Assembly (NCBI RefSeq): GCF_017368475.1
Contig: NZ_JAFNJE010000005.1
Span: 124,001-188,000, forward strand
Direction: 5' to 3'
Length of the DNA: 64,000 nt
Origin: Alteromonas sp. 5E99-2
GTDB taxonomy: Bacteria; Pseudomonadota; Gammaproteobacteria; Enterobacterales; Alteromonadaceae
This document shows positions 46,878-56,970 of the stretch, piece by piece (within the stretch, counting starts at the first letter, position 1; every line of letters begins with the position of its first letter). The translations under genes were made by a program, and so were the position numbers. The notes under the pieces are model-generated. The model saw only the letters and a program-made list of their open reading frames with translations. It was not told the origin of the DNA and did not search any database.

Positions 46878-47153
46878 ATGGTCACACTTAAAGGGTTTAT
46901 CCTAGTTCCTATTGAGGATTTTGAAATTGTCAAAGACGCCTTAGTGCTTCATAAAGCGTTAACACGTCAAGAAATAGGCTGTGAGAAATTTGAAGTTGTA
47001 CAAGATTCAGCTAACCCGTATAAATTTAGTGTTCATGAGGAATTTATTGATCAAGCAGCCTTTGAACATCATCAAAAAAGGGTAAAATTGTCTCATTGGG
47101 GCAGTGTGACGAAAAATGTAGAAAGACATTATCAGATTTCAAATATCCCTTAA
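46878..47153 (+). CDS. Antibiotic biosynthesis monooxygenase (ABM) domain protein
   Basis: A 91-residue protein of the ABM/YgiN dimeric ferredoxin-like fold. The DSANPYKFSVHEEFIDQAAFEHHQ region is typical (conserved E-x-F/Y-x-D and His). Such proteins include quinol monooxygenases and small oxygenases working without cofactor, but many have no known substrate. It lies 24 bases after the GNAT gene. No signal peptide. Confidence 0.85.
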   Translation: MVTLKGFILVPIEDFEIVKDALVLHKALTRQEIGCEKFEVVQDSANPYKFSVHEEFIDQAAFEHHQKRVKLSHWGSVTKNVERHYQISNIP

Positions 47154-47191
47154 ATATGTGATTTTCAATTTTGACTAACAGGAGTACGCCA

Positions 47192-47749
47192 ATGAATAAT
47201 TTACTTAAAACCTGTGTGTTATGCGGTTCGTTTACTCTTTTAAGTGCAAGTACTCTTGCTGATACGTTTTCTTTAAAAAGTGCCGATATATCTCAAGGTG
47301 AATTTATGAGTAAAGCTCAAGAATTCCAAGGCTTTGGGTGTAGTGGTGATAACCTATCTCCACAATTATCATGGACGGATGCTCCCGAGGGAACAAAGGC
47401 ATTTGCCGTTATCGCATTTGATCCAGATGCACCCACAGGAAGTGGCTGGTGGCATTGGCAGTTGGTTAATATTCCCGCTGATACCACAATGTTGCCCACC
47501 GGAGCGGGTAGTGCTGACAACAGTCTTATTCCTAAGGGAAGTGTACAAATTAGCAATGATTATGGAACTGCGGCTTTTGGCGGAGCATGTCCGTCCGAAG
47601 GCCATGGTGTACATCGATATCAATTTACCATTCATGCATTATCGAAAAAATTAGACCTGCCAAATGGCCCTTCAGGTGCGTTAGTAGGGTATTTGATTAA
47701 TGCCCACTCTTTAGCGTCAAGTACTATAGAATCGCTTTATGAACGCTAG
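47192..47749 (+). CDS. YbhB/YbcL family (PEBP, Raf kinase inhibitor-like) exported protein
   Basis: A 185-residue phosphatidylethanolamine-binding-protein-like protein with an N-terminal signal peptide (about residues 1-23), so probably periplasmic. Landmarks are GDNLSPQLSW, AFDPDAPTGSGWWHW and the GGACPSEGHGVHRYQFT pocket motif. Function in bacteria is unclear. ATG 47192 is chosen because AGGAG lies 7 bases upstream; the in-frame TTG at 47171 has none. Confidence 0.92.
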   Translation: MNNLLKTCVLCGSFTLLSASTLADTFSLKSADISQGEFMSKAQEFQGFGCSGDNLSPQLSWTDAPEGTKAFAVIAFDPDAPTGSGWWHWQLVNIPADTTMLPTGAGSADNSLIPKGSVQISNDYGTAAFGGACPSEGHGVHRYQFTIHALSKKLDLPNGPSGALVGYLINAHSLASSTIESLYER

Positions 47750-47793
47750 GTAAGGGATTAGCACCTAAATAATGTAAAATAGACAGGAAGAAC

Positions 47794-48180
47794 ATGATTG
47801 TTATTTATGGAATAGATACCCACCTTAATGGTATTAAAGCAAGGTTGTCTGATGTTATTCATGAAACTATGGGGCGTGTTTTGGGGATGCCAGAAGACAA
47901 ACGTGCTCACCGCTTTATTGCTCTAGATAAATCAGATTTTTATTACCCCGGCGGGCGCACAAACGCATACACTGTAATAGAAATTAACTTAATGAAAGGC
48001 CGCCAGCCCGATACTCAAAAAAGGTTAATCAAAACACTTTTCATTGAAATAGAACGACAACTCGATATTGCTCCCATAGACATAGAAATCACCATTAAAG
48101 AACAAGAAACCTACCAATGGGGTTTTCGAGGTATGACAGGTGATGAAGTCGCAGATTTAACTTATAAGGTGAATGTCTAA
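47794..48180 (+). CDS. Tautomerase-superfamily protein lacking Pro1
   Basis: A 128-residue protein resembling Tautomerase_2-type 4-oxalocrotonate tautomerase relatives: ETMGRVLGMPEDKRAHRF, VIEINLMKGRQPDTQKRL and QWGFRGMTGDE fit. The catalytic proline normally exposed after removal of Met is absent; the sequence begins Met-Ile-Val-Ile-Tyr-Gly. Activity by the usual mechanism is therefore unlikely. An alternative start does not supply a proline. It follows the PEBP gene by 44 bases; AGGAAG lies upstream of the ATG. Confidence 0.8.
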   Translation: MIVIYGIDTHLNGIKARLSDVIHETMGRVLGMPEDKRAHRFIALDKSDFYYPGGRTNAYTVIEINLMKGRQPDTQKRLIKTLFIEIERQLDIAPIDIEITIKEQETYQWGFRGMTGDEVADLTYKVNV

Positions 48181-48284
48181 ATGCAAAAGTGAAACACCTT
48201 TTGCGTTTAGACAATTGTATTGCAATACTCATTTTGGGAGCGAAAACAAACAGGGGAGGCTCCCAAGTGAGCTTGAACAAGATG

Positions 48285-50285
48285 CTATGCTATTTTGAAT
48301 TGCTTAAGAAAATCTTCTAGTTCCTTAGATAATTCGGATAATGTCTTGGCTTGCTCAGAACTATTTTGGGACACGTTAACATTTTCATTTATAACCTTGT
48401 CTACTTCAACTACGGCATCACTGATTTGAGAAACGCCGATGGATTGTTCTTCACTTGCTTGTGCAATATTATTAATCAATTTTGCAGTATCAGATATTTT
48501 TTCAAAAATATCTGATAAAACGAGATTGGTTTCAGTTACAACACTTCTACCAATAACTGTTTTTTCAGAAGAGGTATCAACCAGTTTTTTAGTCTCGGAA
48601 GCTGCATTTGTGCTTCTTGCAGCTAAATTTCTTACTTCATCGGCTACAACTGCAAACCCTCTTCCATTTGTACCTGCTCTTGCTGCTTCTATTGCAGCAT
48701 TGAGTGCAAGTAAGTTGGTTTGAGCAGCTATTTCATCGATTGTATTAACGAAACCTGAAATACTTTTACCTGCATTATCAATATCCTCCATAGCTGATAT
48801 TAGCAGTGACATTTTTTGCTTTCCCTGTTCTGCTGAAAGTTGAGCATCGTTTGCTAACTCACTAGCGCCTATTGCGGTCTCTAAATTTTCATTCGTCTGA
48901 CATGTTAATGTTTCTAGCGATGTTGATATTTGTGTCACGGATGCAGCTTGATTTACCGTGCCAATATCAAGAGCATGGCTATGCTCAAGTACCTTATTGC
49001 TACCTAAATTTATTTCGTCGCTAGATTTACGGACTTTACTTATAATGCCATTTAAATTTTTGGACATGGTTTGTAAAGCTGTCCCTAGGGTATCTTTGTT
49101 TGATGCCAATTTGATAGTTTGAGTTAAATCGCCTTTTGATATGCTACTGGCTAATCGCGTTTTTTCTTTTAATTCGCTTACCATCTGTTTTATGGCGAAA
49201 AATAAGCTATCAGAATTTTTTGAAACGCTATCTAATTTAATATCTAGGTTACCCTCAGCAACTGTTTTTGTGATTTTTATAACTTCAGAGAGTTCCCCTC
49301 CCATCTGAGTTAAAATAGATTTTGTAATAAATATTGATACGAAAAATCCAAAAAACACCGACACTACAGATATAAAGATAATAACGGTAAGAGAACTCTT
49401 GTTTTTGGCAACCAATGCTGGGCCAAGTGTATCTTGAGTTTTCTTTATATCTAATTTTACTAGTTCAATTTTATCGGCAACATCAGGTCCAATCTGGTCA
49501 AGAGTATTATTAATAATGTCGTTTCGTTTATTAATAACGTTTACAACGCTGTTGAATGAATTGGAATAGGTATCGACATCTAAGGTAACTGATGATAGTA
49601 ATTGGCGCCTTTCGGGATTTTGAAGCTCATTGTCCAATTTACTTAAATTTTGTTTTAATTGCTGCAGTTCTGCATTAACACGAAGGGAATCTTGTTCGTT
49701 GTTTGTATTTAGAAATTTTCCTGCGTATAACCTTACCAATAGTAAGTTACGAATTGACAAAGACGCTTGATATGCAGCATTAACATCATTGTCTTCTTTT
49801 GTGGAATATAAAATTGCAGTAAGATTTTTTTCTATCGTAGGTCCCACTTTATCCATTTTGTTAGTGACTAATTCATGGCGCTGTGCAATTAGCCCTACAA
49901 TGTCTTCAAACGCCTTTTTGTAAGTTTTTAAACTAGTATCGACTTTTTCAATAATTACAGCTCGATGAGGTGCATTAATTTCCTTTAGCTCTTCTGCTAA
50001 TAAATTTTGGGTTTCATCCCAATATTTTTTAAATTGCAGTTTATCTTTTTCGCTATTGGTAATTAAAAAATCTTTTACATTCATTCGCACCATCAGCATT
50101 GATGATTGAAGTTGTCCTGAAAGGTTTGAGTCTCTTGCCATTTCCCGGTATTCAGAAAATTCATCCGTGGCTCGCTGGAGAGACAAATACGCAATCGAGC
50201 TGATGGCTAAAAGGAGAATAAGGACAAAACTAAAACCGATAGATAGCTGATGAGCTAATCTTATTTGCGAAAATTTGGAGAACAT
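48285..50285 (-). CDS. Methyl-accepting chemotaxis protein with a long (HBM-like) sensor domain
   Basis: A 666-residue chemoreceptor. TM1 lies near residues 14-36 and TM2 near 308-330, enclosing an all-helical periplasmic domain of about 270 residues that fits the helical bimodular (HBM) type. One or two HAMP-like segments (about 331-440) lead into the signalling domain with the hairpin tip IDEIAAQTNLLALNAAIEAARAG. No C-terminal CheR-binding pentapeptide is seen; it ends DFLKQFKIA. HBM receptors of Pseudomonas sense organic acids such as TCA intermediates; the ligand here is unknown. Single gene. Confidence 0.9.
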   Translation of the reverse strand: MFSKFSQIRLAHQLSIGFSFVLILLLAISSIAYLSLQRATDEFSEYREMARDSNLSGQLQSSMLMVRMNVKDFLITNSEKDKLQFKKYWDETQNLLAEELKEINAPHRAVIIEKVDTSLKTYKKAFEDIVGLIAQRHELVTNKMDKVGPTIEKNLTAILYSTKEDNDVNAAYQASLSIRNLLLVRLYAGKFLNTNNEQDSLRVNAELQQLKQNLSKLDNELQNPERRQLLSSVTLDVDTYSNSFNSVVNVINKRNDIINNTLDQIGPDVADKIELVKLDIKKTQDTLGPALVAKNKSSLTVIIFISVVSVFFGFFVSIFITKSILTQMGGELSEVIKITKTVAEGNLDIKLDSVSKNSDSLFFAIKQMVSELKEKTRLASSISKGDLTQTIKLASNKDTLGTALQTMSKNLNGIISKVRKSSDEINLGSNKVLEHSHALDIGTVNQAASVTQISTSLETLTCQTNENLETAIGASELANDAQLSAEQGKQKMSLLISAMEDIDNAGKSISGFVNTIDEIAAQTNLLALNAAIEAARAGTNGRGFAVVADEVRNLAARSTNAASETKKLVDTSSEKTVIGRSVVTETNLVLSDIFEKISDTAKLINNIAQASEEQSIGVSQISDAVVEVDKVINENVNVSQNSSEQAKTLSELSKELEDFLKQFKIA

Positions 50286-50483
50286 GATTGAGCCTACATT
50301 TAACTTATGATTGTGTAATGATAATAAGAATGAGAATAAATCTTTTTATAATTTGGTTGGTATAAATAAAAAGTATAGTTAACAAGGCGTCGTTTGAAAT
50401 TGATTTACTAAAAAATGAGTTTAATTGCCTGTTTGTATCGATATTTAGCATTTTAATCTAGTGTTACGATGCTGGGTGTGCAA

Positions 50484-51839
50484 TTAATGAACAGGAGGTG
50501 AAAGTGCTTTACGTTGGGTGTGATGAAGCCTAAACCCTAGCATTACAGCAGCACTGCTTAAACCTGCAATAAACCCAATCCAAAAGCCACTTGCGGCCAA
50601 AGGTTCAGAGGTTAACCAGCTTGTTTTCGCAAGCACAATACCAATAGGCAAGCCGATAAGCCAATACGAAATAAAGGTAATCACAAACATTGCGGTTGTA
50701 TCTTTGTACCCCCTTAAAGAGTTGGCTGATATTGCTTGTATTGCATCTGAAAATTGAAATACAGCGCCTAATATCAACAATGACGCGGCTAAGCTTAACA
50801 CCGCTGGATCTTCAGTGTAGGCATGAGTAATAAAGTGCCTTCCAAAAACTGTGATAAGGGCAGTGAGTAATGCAACGGTTATTCCTATGAGTAAGGCCGA
50901 TTGTGCTGCATGTTTTGCTGCTAAGTGATCTCCTTGTCCTAACCTGTAGCTAATGCGTATTGCTACTGCCATTCCTAGGCTTAATGGAAACATGAAAAAC
51001 ATCGCTGATATATTTAATGCAATTTGATGAGCTGCAACAGAAACAGTACCCAATGGGGCCAGTAAAATGGCAACCAAGGCAAACAAGCTGACTTCAAACA
51101 ATAGGGTAAGGGCGATGGGAAAACCTAAGGTAAAGCTGGAAAACATGGTGGCTAAATGGGGGCGATGCCATTGTTGAAACAAAGCAAACGGTTTGAGTTT
51201 TTTTGCATTTAACACATACATTAAATTGGCTAAAAGCATACCGTAAAAAACGGCACAAGTGGCTAAACCACAACCTGAACCTCCCATTTCAGGCAATCCA
51301 AATTTGCCGTATATTAGAATGTAATTGGCAAGAATATTAATACACAAACCAATAAGTGTGATCATCATTGTTGGCTTAGTTAAGCCCAAACCTTCAGCAT
51401 AATTTCTTAACCACTGATAAAGGGCAAAACCAGGTAGCGACAAATAAAGATAGAACACGTATTGGGAAGTAATCGGCCTCAATTCCTCAGACATAGGAAC
51501 CAGTGCGATGAGTGACTCTAAAAAAGGCAAAGTGCAGAAGAAAACGAGCATGACAGAAAAAAGCACATAACCCACCTGTTGAGTAGCGTTTGCTATGTCT
51601 TTGTCCTTTTTAGCACCTTGTAATCTCGATATGATAGGGGGAAGAGCCAGTGCCAACCCTTGAATAAAAATTTGAGCTGGGTGCACAAAACTAAAACCCA
51701 CAGCTACGCCTGCCATATCTGTGGCGTTATATTGACCGGCCATTATGGTGTCGCTCACACCCATAAATATCTGTGTGAGTTGAGCTATTAGCAAAGGCCA
51801 AGCTAAAGCGACTAAGGCTTTGGCCTCAGTGCGGATCAT
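50484..51839 (-). CDS. MATE family efflux transporter (NorM-like)
   Basis: A 451-residue multidrug and toxin extrusion transporter with 12 predicted helices in two bundles. The ALVALAWPLLIAQLTQIFMGVSDTIMAGQY segment of helix 1 and the repeated second-half version (VSVAAHQIALNISAMFFMFPLSLGMA) are typical of the NorM branch, which exports cationic compounds using Na+ or H+. The start overlaps the moeA stop by an ATGA junction, so the two are co-translated. C-terminal end is short and charged. Confidence 0.92.
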   Translation of the reverse strand: MIRTEAKALVALAWPLLIAQLTQIFMGVSDTIMAGQYNATDMAGVAVGFSFVHPAQIFIQGLALALPPIISRLQGAKKDKDIANATQQVGYVLFSVMLVFFCTLPFLESLIALVPMSEELRPITSQYVFYLYLSLPGFALYQWLRNYAEGLGLTKPTMMITLIGLCINILANYILIYGKFGLPEMGGSGCGLATCAVFYGMLLANLMYVLNAKKLKPFALFQQWHRPHLATMFSSFTLGFPIALTLLFEVSLFALVAILLAPLGTVSVAAHQIALNISAMFFMFPLSLGMAVAIRISYRLGQGDHLAAKHAAQSALLIGITVALLTALITVFGRHFITHAYTEDPAVLSLAASLLILGAVFQFSDAIQAISANSLRGYKDTTAMFVITFISYWLIGLPIGIVLAKTSWLTSEPLAASGFWIGFIAGLSSAAVMLGFRLHHTQRKALSPPVH

Positions 51840-53050
51840 GTTAGCGAGAAGGGCTGAATATCAACACTTGCACCACTACTAAGAGACTCAGATTCAATAG
51901 GAATAATCACATAACAATTTGCGTTAGTCAGAGAGGTCATTACTGACGAGCCTTGTTTTTTCAATAATGATACTTCTAATTGGCCATTTTCATTTTGACG
52001 GTAAACACCCCGTGCAAATTCTTTTCTACCAGCTCTGCGCTTAAATGGCGAGGTGAGGGTCGCTTTTAGAGTGAGTGGCTTTGAATTGATAGCTTGATTT
52101 TTGAGTACACCAAGTAAGGGAGTAACGATTTGATCAAAAGTGACAAATGCCGATACAGGGTTACCGGGTAAGCCACAAAAGTAACAGTGACCAAATTGAC
52201 CAAACGCAAAAGGCTTACCGGGTTTGATGGCGACTTTCCATAAATGCAAGCTGCCTAACGATGACAATGCGGGTTTAACCCAATCGGCATCTCCTACGGA
52301 CACACCACCACTGGATATCACCATGTCATGGGTTTGCGACAGAGAGGTAAAGACATTCACAATGGTGTCTTTGTCGTCTTTTACTAAGCCGGCGTCGGTT
52401 ACGTCACAACCTAAGGCTTCAAGTTTGGCGGCAAGTCCGCCTCTATGGCTTTCAAATATTTGGTGATCGCCGCGCTCTGTGCCAGGCTCTGCAAGTTCAT
52501 CACCTGTGGCAATAACGGCTACTTTGGGTTTTTTATAAACCTCGATATTTGCCAAGCCGATAGATGACATCAGCATAATGTCTTGGGGTAATATCTGATG
52601 ACCAATAGCAACCAGTTCATCCCCTAATGCGATATCTCCTGACTTAGGACGAATATTCTCTCCGAGTACTGGAGGTTGAGTAAATTCAATTGAATCCTCT
52701 GTACGAATAACGTTTTCTTGCATGACAACGGTATCGGCTCCGGAAGGCATGGGAGCTCCCGTCATTATTCTTGCACACTGATTGTCGGTAACAGTTTGGT
52801 GTTCTTTACTGCCTGCGTAGATAGTTTGCGATACTTGCCTTGTATTACTGCTTTCATTACCGCTAAGCTTAATCGCATACCCATCCATTGCTGAGTTATT
52901 CCAAGGTGGAACATCAACAGGGGACACTATGGATTTTGCAATGATGCGTCCATGGGCCTGAACTAATGAAATCGTTTCAGTTTTTACTATGGGTTGGATA
53001 TGTGATGACGCTTGTTCAATCGCGTCTTCTAAAGAAAGCCAAGCAGACAA
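51836..53050 (-). CDS. moeA: Molybdopterin molybdotransferase MoeA
   Basis: A 404-residue enzyme inserting molybdenum into adenylylated molybdopterin. PPWNNSAMDGYA, the MTGAPMPSGADTVVMQEN motif and SSGGVSVGDADWVK are diagnostic. I place the start at TTG 53050, with TAAGG about 9 bases upstream and an N terminus (SAWLSLEDAIEQ) matching E. coli; a longer TTG start at 53101 cannot be excluded. moaB/mog, mobA or moeB are not adjacent, so this copy lies apart from other cofactor genes. It follows the glycoside phosphorylase gene by at least 18 bases and overlaps the MATE gene. Confidence 0.92.
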   Translation of the reverse strand: MSAWLSLEDAIEQASSHIQPIVKTETISLVQAHGRIIAKSIVSPVDVPPWNNSAMDGYAIKLSGNESSNTRQVSQTIYAGSKEHQTVTDNQCARIMTGAPMPSGADTVVMQENVIRTEDSIEFTQPPVLGENIRPKSGDIALGDELVAIGHQILPQDIMLMSSIGLANIEVYKKPKVAVIATGDELAEPGTERGDHQIFESHRGGLAAKLEALGCDVTDAGLVKDDKDTIVNVFTSLSQTHDMVISSGGVSVGDADWVKPALSSLGSLHLWKVAIKPGKPFAFGQFGHCYFCGLPGNPVSAFVTFDQIVTPLLGVLKNQAINSKPLTLKATLTSPFKRRAGRKEFARGVYRQNENGQLEVSLLKKQGSSVMTSLTNANCYVIIPIESESLSSGASVDIQPFSLT

Positions 53051-53119
53051 AGATAAATACCTTATTGAAAAAATAATAGCGTTTGTCGCATTATGCTCCA
53101 AACGCTATTAAATCGCCAA

Positions 53120-54889
53120 TTAAAGTATATCGGCAATCTCGTTTTTGTTACTTAACCATACTGTTTGATAAGGCGCTAATTTCAACAAGTTTGTGTGAGT
53201 GCAAACAGGAAGTTGAGTAATTAAATCAACCCAATCATCGGTGACGATTAAGTTAATGTCTGACAAGGTGAGTTCGTAATCCTTATCGGTGACATTACTA
53301 ATACAGAAGATACTTTGGCTTCTGTCGATACTCTGACGCCAAAAACCAAATAACTTATAGTCTAAGCGCAATGTGAACTGAGTTGCATTAGGATGAAATG
53401 CGGGTTGTGCTTTTCTCACTCGGATTAACTGAGACAAACGGGTCAGCACTTTGTGGTGATGAGAATGAGGAGAATCTAAATTCTCTGCAAGTTCATCGAA
53501 ATCCCAACGCCTACGGTTAATTGAACGATTTTGACCTGTATTTTCTACCCGCTCTAAATCATTGGGGGTACCAATCAAGCTGTGAATATAAATACCCGGA
53601 ATACCCTCTAAACCCAGCATAATGGCATGAGCACAGATAAACCTGTCGATTTGCCATTTATCGCGCCCTTCAACTGTACCGGACATAGCATCAAATAGCG
53701 TAATATTGATTTCATAAGGCTTCTTCGTTCCAATGTCGGAAGTACGCCATGACACTTTACCACCGTATGAAGCCATTGCCTCAACTAGCTGAGATAACTC
53801 ATTGTCGTCTAACAAACCTTCCACAGGACGTAAACCAATACCGTCATGAGACGCAATAAAGTTAAAATAGGTTGTGCCATTTCTAGCAGGAGGCATGGTC
53901 ATCATCCAACTGCCTAAATGCTTACTACAGCCTGTTAATAACGTATTGACCAACAGTGGAGGTAACGAAAAGTTATAAATGGCGTGGGCTTCGTTCGCAT
54001 TACCAAAATACGTTAGGTTTTCGCGGTTTGGAATATTTGTTTCTGTGATAATGATAACGTTTGGATCAACGTGTTCAATTAAGGTGCGGAACATACGAAT
54101 AACTTCGTGCGTTTGCGGTAAGTTAATGCAGTTTGTACCTAGAATTTTCCATAAAAACGCGACGGCATCTAAACGAAATAGTTTAGCACCGTGATCTAAG
54201 TATTCTCGAATAATTGACGTGAATGCAATCAGTACATTAGGGTTTCTAAAATCGAAATCTACTTGGTCGTGGCTAAAGGTACACCATACATGCTGGGTGC
54301 CGTTTGCCGTTTCTGTTTCCCTAAGCAGTGGTGAAGTACGAGGCCGAGTCACACCGCTAACATCATCATCGGGCGAAGCAGTAAAGAAAAAGTCTTTACC
54401 AATGCCTTCTTGCTTAATGAAGTTATCAAACCAAACACTGCGAGACGAGCAGTGGTTAATGACTAAATCGAACATCAGCCCATAATCTTCGGCGAGATCT
54501 TCTATGTCTTTCCAATCACCTAATGATTCATTCACAGAAGAGTAATCGATGACCGAAAACCCATCATCCGAACTGTAAGGAAAAAACGGTAAAATATGCA
54601 CCTTGTTTATTGTATTCCTACAATAGGTCTTCACAAATTTTTGCAGCGTTTTTAATGGCGGTTGGTTTTCTTGTAATACACTATCACCATAAGTGATCAT
54701 GATGATGTCTTCTTCATCCCAGTAATTACAAAAAGGTGAGCGCACTTTTACATCGTCGTCGCTGTGCAATCTCATCACGTCTAACAAGGAATCTGCCAGC
54801 GCTTGGTGAGATAGCGGTAAATCAACATCAGCGTAAATTAAATCCAGATGATGTTTAACTTTTTCTTTTAAAAAGGAATATGTAGACAT
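53120..54889 (-). CDS. GH13_18 sugar phosphorylase, probably glucosylglycerate phosphorylase
   Basis: A 589-residue GH13 subfamily 18 enzyme (sucrose phosphorylase clan). Active-site residues: nucleophile Asp241 ([11 protein letters not shown]), acid/base Glu283 (ITETNIPN) and Asp349 (ASHDGIG). Sucrose phosphorylases and glucosylglycerate phosphorylases share this fold. Clustering with a glucosyl-3-phosphoglycerate synthase, its phosphatase and a glycerate kinase favours glucosylglycerate plus phosphate giving glucose-1-phosphate and D-glycerate. Length is larger than classical sucrose phosphorylase (about 500) and close to E. coli YcjM-type enzymes. Cytoplasmic. The start lies 2 bases after the synthase stop. 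Confidence 0.82.
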   Translation of the reverse strand: MSTYSFLKEKVKHHLDLIYADVDLPLSHQALADSLLDVMRLHSDDDVKVRSPFCNYWDEEDIIMITYGDSVLQENQPPLKTLQKFVKTYCRNTINKVHILPFFPYSSDDGFSVIDYSSVNESLGDWKDIEDLAEDYGLMFDLVINHCSSRSVWFDNFIKQEGIGKDFFFTASPDDDVSGVTRPRTSPLLRETETANGTQHVWCTFSHDQVDFDFRNPNVLIAFTSIIREYLDHGAKLFRLDAVAFLWKILGTNCINLPQTHEVIRMFRTLIEHVDPNVIIITETNIPNRENLTYFGNANEAHAIYNFSLPPLLVNTLLTGCSKHLGSWMMTMPPARNGTTYFNFIASHDGIGLRPVEGLLDDNELSQLVEAMASYGGKVSWRTSDIGTKKPYEINITLFDAMSGTVEGRDKWQIDRFICAHAIMLGLEGIPGIYIHSLIGTPNDLERVENTGQNRSINRRRWDFDELAENLDSPHSHHHKVLTRLSQLIRVRKAQPAFHPNATQFTLRLDYKLFGFWRQSIDRSQSIFCISNVTDKDYELTLSDINLIVTDDWVDLITQLPVCTHTNLLKLAPYQTVWLSNKNEIADIL

Positions 54890-54891
54890 TA

Positions 54892-56115
54892 CTACCCCAT
54901 AAATTCTTTTGTATCTTCTTCTACTGCGTCTTTAATGCGCTCTAATACGTCTGGCATTGCACTGGTGACACGGTTCCAACTTGGTATAAACGGTGTTTCC
55001 ATCGGATTATCTAAGAAGCTCTGACCTGCTTTCATTATATTGCTAGCAAACATTTCCACCGCTTTTTCTTCTGAATGGATATCTAATGTCAGACCATTCA
55101 TAACCGCATCGTTGTGATAGGTTTCAATGAAATCTAATGCAATGCGAAAATAGGTGGCTTTAATGGTTCTAAAGGTTTCAGTATTAAAGGTTGTGCCTTG
55201 AGTTGCCAGTTTTCGAATTAATGCCTTAGTGATATCAATAGACATTTTCGACAAACCACCTTGATCATTGTTGAACGACAAATCTTGATGTTTGTGATCA
55301 TAGGTTTCAGCAATATCGGCCTGACATAAACGGTTATTAGAATAGTTTCTATGCATCTCAGATAACACGCCAATTTCTAGTCCCCAGTCACTGGGAATGC
55401 GAATGTCATTCAGTACGTCTTGGCGGAAAGAGAACTCGCCAGCTAGCGGGTAACGGAAACTATCCATAAACTCTAAGTATTCACTGTTTCCAACAGTTGC
55501 TTTTAATGCGCGAATAAGTGGTGTAACAAGTAAACGAGAAACTCGACCATTAATTTTTCCATTGGCAACTCGAGCATAAAATCCTTTGCAGAATTCATAG
55601 TTAAATTGGGGGTGCGCAACAGGGTAAATTAAGCGGGCGAGCAGTTCTCTGTCATAAGTGAGAATATCACAATCGTGCAGAGCAACGGACTCGGAACGGT
55701 TTGATGCAAGGGTGTAGCCCATACAGTACCAAACGTTTCGGCCTTTACCTAATTCTTTAGGTGCCAAGCCTAAGTCTTTTAGTTCTTTATCAATAGCTTG
55801 TAAACGGGGACCTTCATTCCATAAAATTCTGTGATGCTGAGGCAAACGTGAGAAAAAATCCAATGCATAACGGTATTGATCTTCGTTTGCTCGGTCTAAC
55901 CCAATAACAATTTCGTTGAGGTAGGGAACGTCTTTAATATGGTCTAGAATATTGCTTAAGGCTGGGCCTTCAAGTTCTGAAAACAACGAAGGCAAAATTA
56001 ACGCCATCGGGCGTTTTTGCGAAAAACGAACTAAGTCTGCTTCAAGTGCCTCTAATGGTCGATTGGCCAAATTATGAAGAGTAGTTACCAGACCATTTTG
56101 ATGAAAATCAGCCAT
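54892..56115 (-). CDS. gpgS: Glucosyl-3-phosphoglycerate synthase (GT81-type)
   Basis: A 407-residue retaining glycosyltransferase predicted to join glucose from an NDP-glucose to 3-phosphoglycerate, giving glucosyl-3-phosphoglycerate. The GT-A fold shows the metal-binding DCD motif (residues 148-150, in ALHDCDIL), the PLAGEFSF acceptor-loop motif (residues 223-230) and the GLEIGV segment (245-250), which fit the GpgS family. Length matches bacterial GpgS of marine and cyanobacterial type rather than the shorter mycobacterial form. The phosphatase gene lies 12 bases upstream and the phosphorylase 2 bases downstream. A mannosyl- or galactosyl-specific enzyme is not excluded. Confidence 0.88.
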   Translation of the reverse strand: MADFHQNGLVTTLHNLANRPLEALEADLVRFSQKRPMALILPSLFSELEGPALSNILDHIKDVPYLNEIVIGLDRANEDQYRYALDFFSRLPQHHRILWNEGPRLQAIDKELKDLGLAPKELGKGRNVWYCMGYTLASNRSESVALHDCDILTYDRELLARLIYPVAHPQFNYEFCKGFYARVANGKINGRVSRLLVTPLIRALKATVGNSEYLEFMDSFRYPLAGEFSFRQDVLNDIRIPSDWGLEIGVLSEMHRNYSNNRLCQADIAETYDHKHQDLSFNNDQGGLSKMSIDITKALIRKLATQGTTFNTETFRTIKATYFRIALDFIETYHNDAVMNGLTLDIHSEEKAVEMFASNIMKAGQSFLDNPMETPFIPSWNRVTSAMPDVLERIKDAVEEDTKEFMG

Positions 56116-56127
56116 GTTTGTGTCCTA

Positions 56128-56970
56128 TTATGAAAAAGTAAATAATGTAGAAAGTGTTTCAGACCATCCTTCTGGCCCAACTTTTGTACTTGTTATTATC
56201 TCGCCCTTTGCGTTAGGGATATCAGGTGGTGGTTTTACATGAGTACGTATGCGAATACCTATGTCAGCTTCTTGTAGCATAGCGATATCATTTCCGCTGT
56301 CGCCCAAGGCAATTTTTCGTGGTGAAGCCGGTAAGTTAAATTGAGATTTAACAATATCAGTTAACCAATTCATCGCCATGCCTTTATTTACGTTACCGCA
56401 CACATGAATAAAGCGGCCGCCTTCTAAAATAGTCGCACCTCTTATTTTTAAGCCAGAGATAAAATCGGCTTTTTCCTCGTCATTTCCGGTAAATAATACA
56501 GGTTCTCCGTATTGACGTTGCGATGATAACTTTGCATCGTCTAACGCTAATCCTGTAGCATCAGCAATGTCATCTAATGACATTTTACTAAAGCCGACGT
56601 ATTTTCCATTAAAACGCTTTGACATGCCTTCAACGAGTTGTAACCAGTGAGAACGGGACGATGAAAACGATTTACACCAATAGCCATCTGACCATAAAGC
56701 GCCTGCAGGTTTTTTTGGTAAAAAACCGTGGGGTATATACACAGCAGCGCCGTTTTCGACAATAAAAGGGCCTGTTAAATTATGTTTTTTGCGTAACGAG
56801 AGTAACTCTGCAAAGGTTTTACTTGTGTTAGGAATAACAGGGATCCCATTGACTTGGAGCTTTTCTAATAGTGCTTTAGCGGGGTCAATTGAATAAGTGT
56901 CGTGGTCAAGTAAGGTTCCATCCATGTCAGTATAAATAATCGACTCTGGTGCTATTGTGCTCAAAGGCAT
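56128..56970 (-). CDS. gpgP: Mannosyl/glucosyl-3-phosphoglycerate phosphatase family HAD protein
   Basis: A 280-residue HAD-IIB phosphatase of the MpgP/YedP family, expected to dephosphorylate glucosyl-3-phosphoglycerate to glucosylglycerate. The nucleophile motif YTDMDGTLLD (Asp15, Asp17), the early GPFIVENGAAVYIP cap motif and the motif IV segment ALGDSGNDIAML are present. The family is named for mannosyl substrate but acts on glucosyl in some members; the neighbouring GpgS supports the latter. It overlaps the glycerate kinase end by 10 bases. Confidence 0.87.
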   Translation of the reverse strand: MPLSTIAPESIIYTDMDGTLLDHDTYSIDPAKALLEKLQVNGIPVIPNTSKTFAELLSLRKKHNLTGPFIVENGAAVYIPHGFLPKKPAGALWSDGYWCKSFSSSRSHWLQLVEGMSKRFNGKYVGFSKMSLDDIADATGLALDDAKLSSQRQYGEPVLFTGNDEEKADFISGLKIRGATILEGGRFIHVCGNVNKGMAMNWLTDIVKSQFNLPASPRKIALGDSGNDIAMLQEADIGIRIRTHVKPPPDIPNAKGEIITSTKVGPEGWSETLSTLFTFS

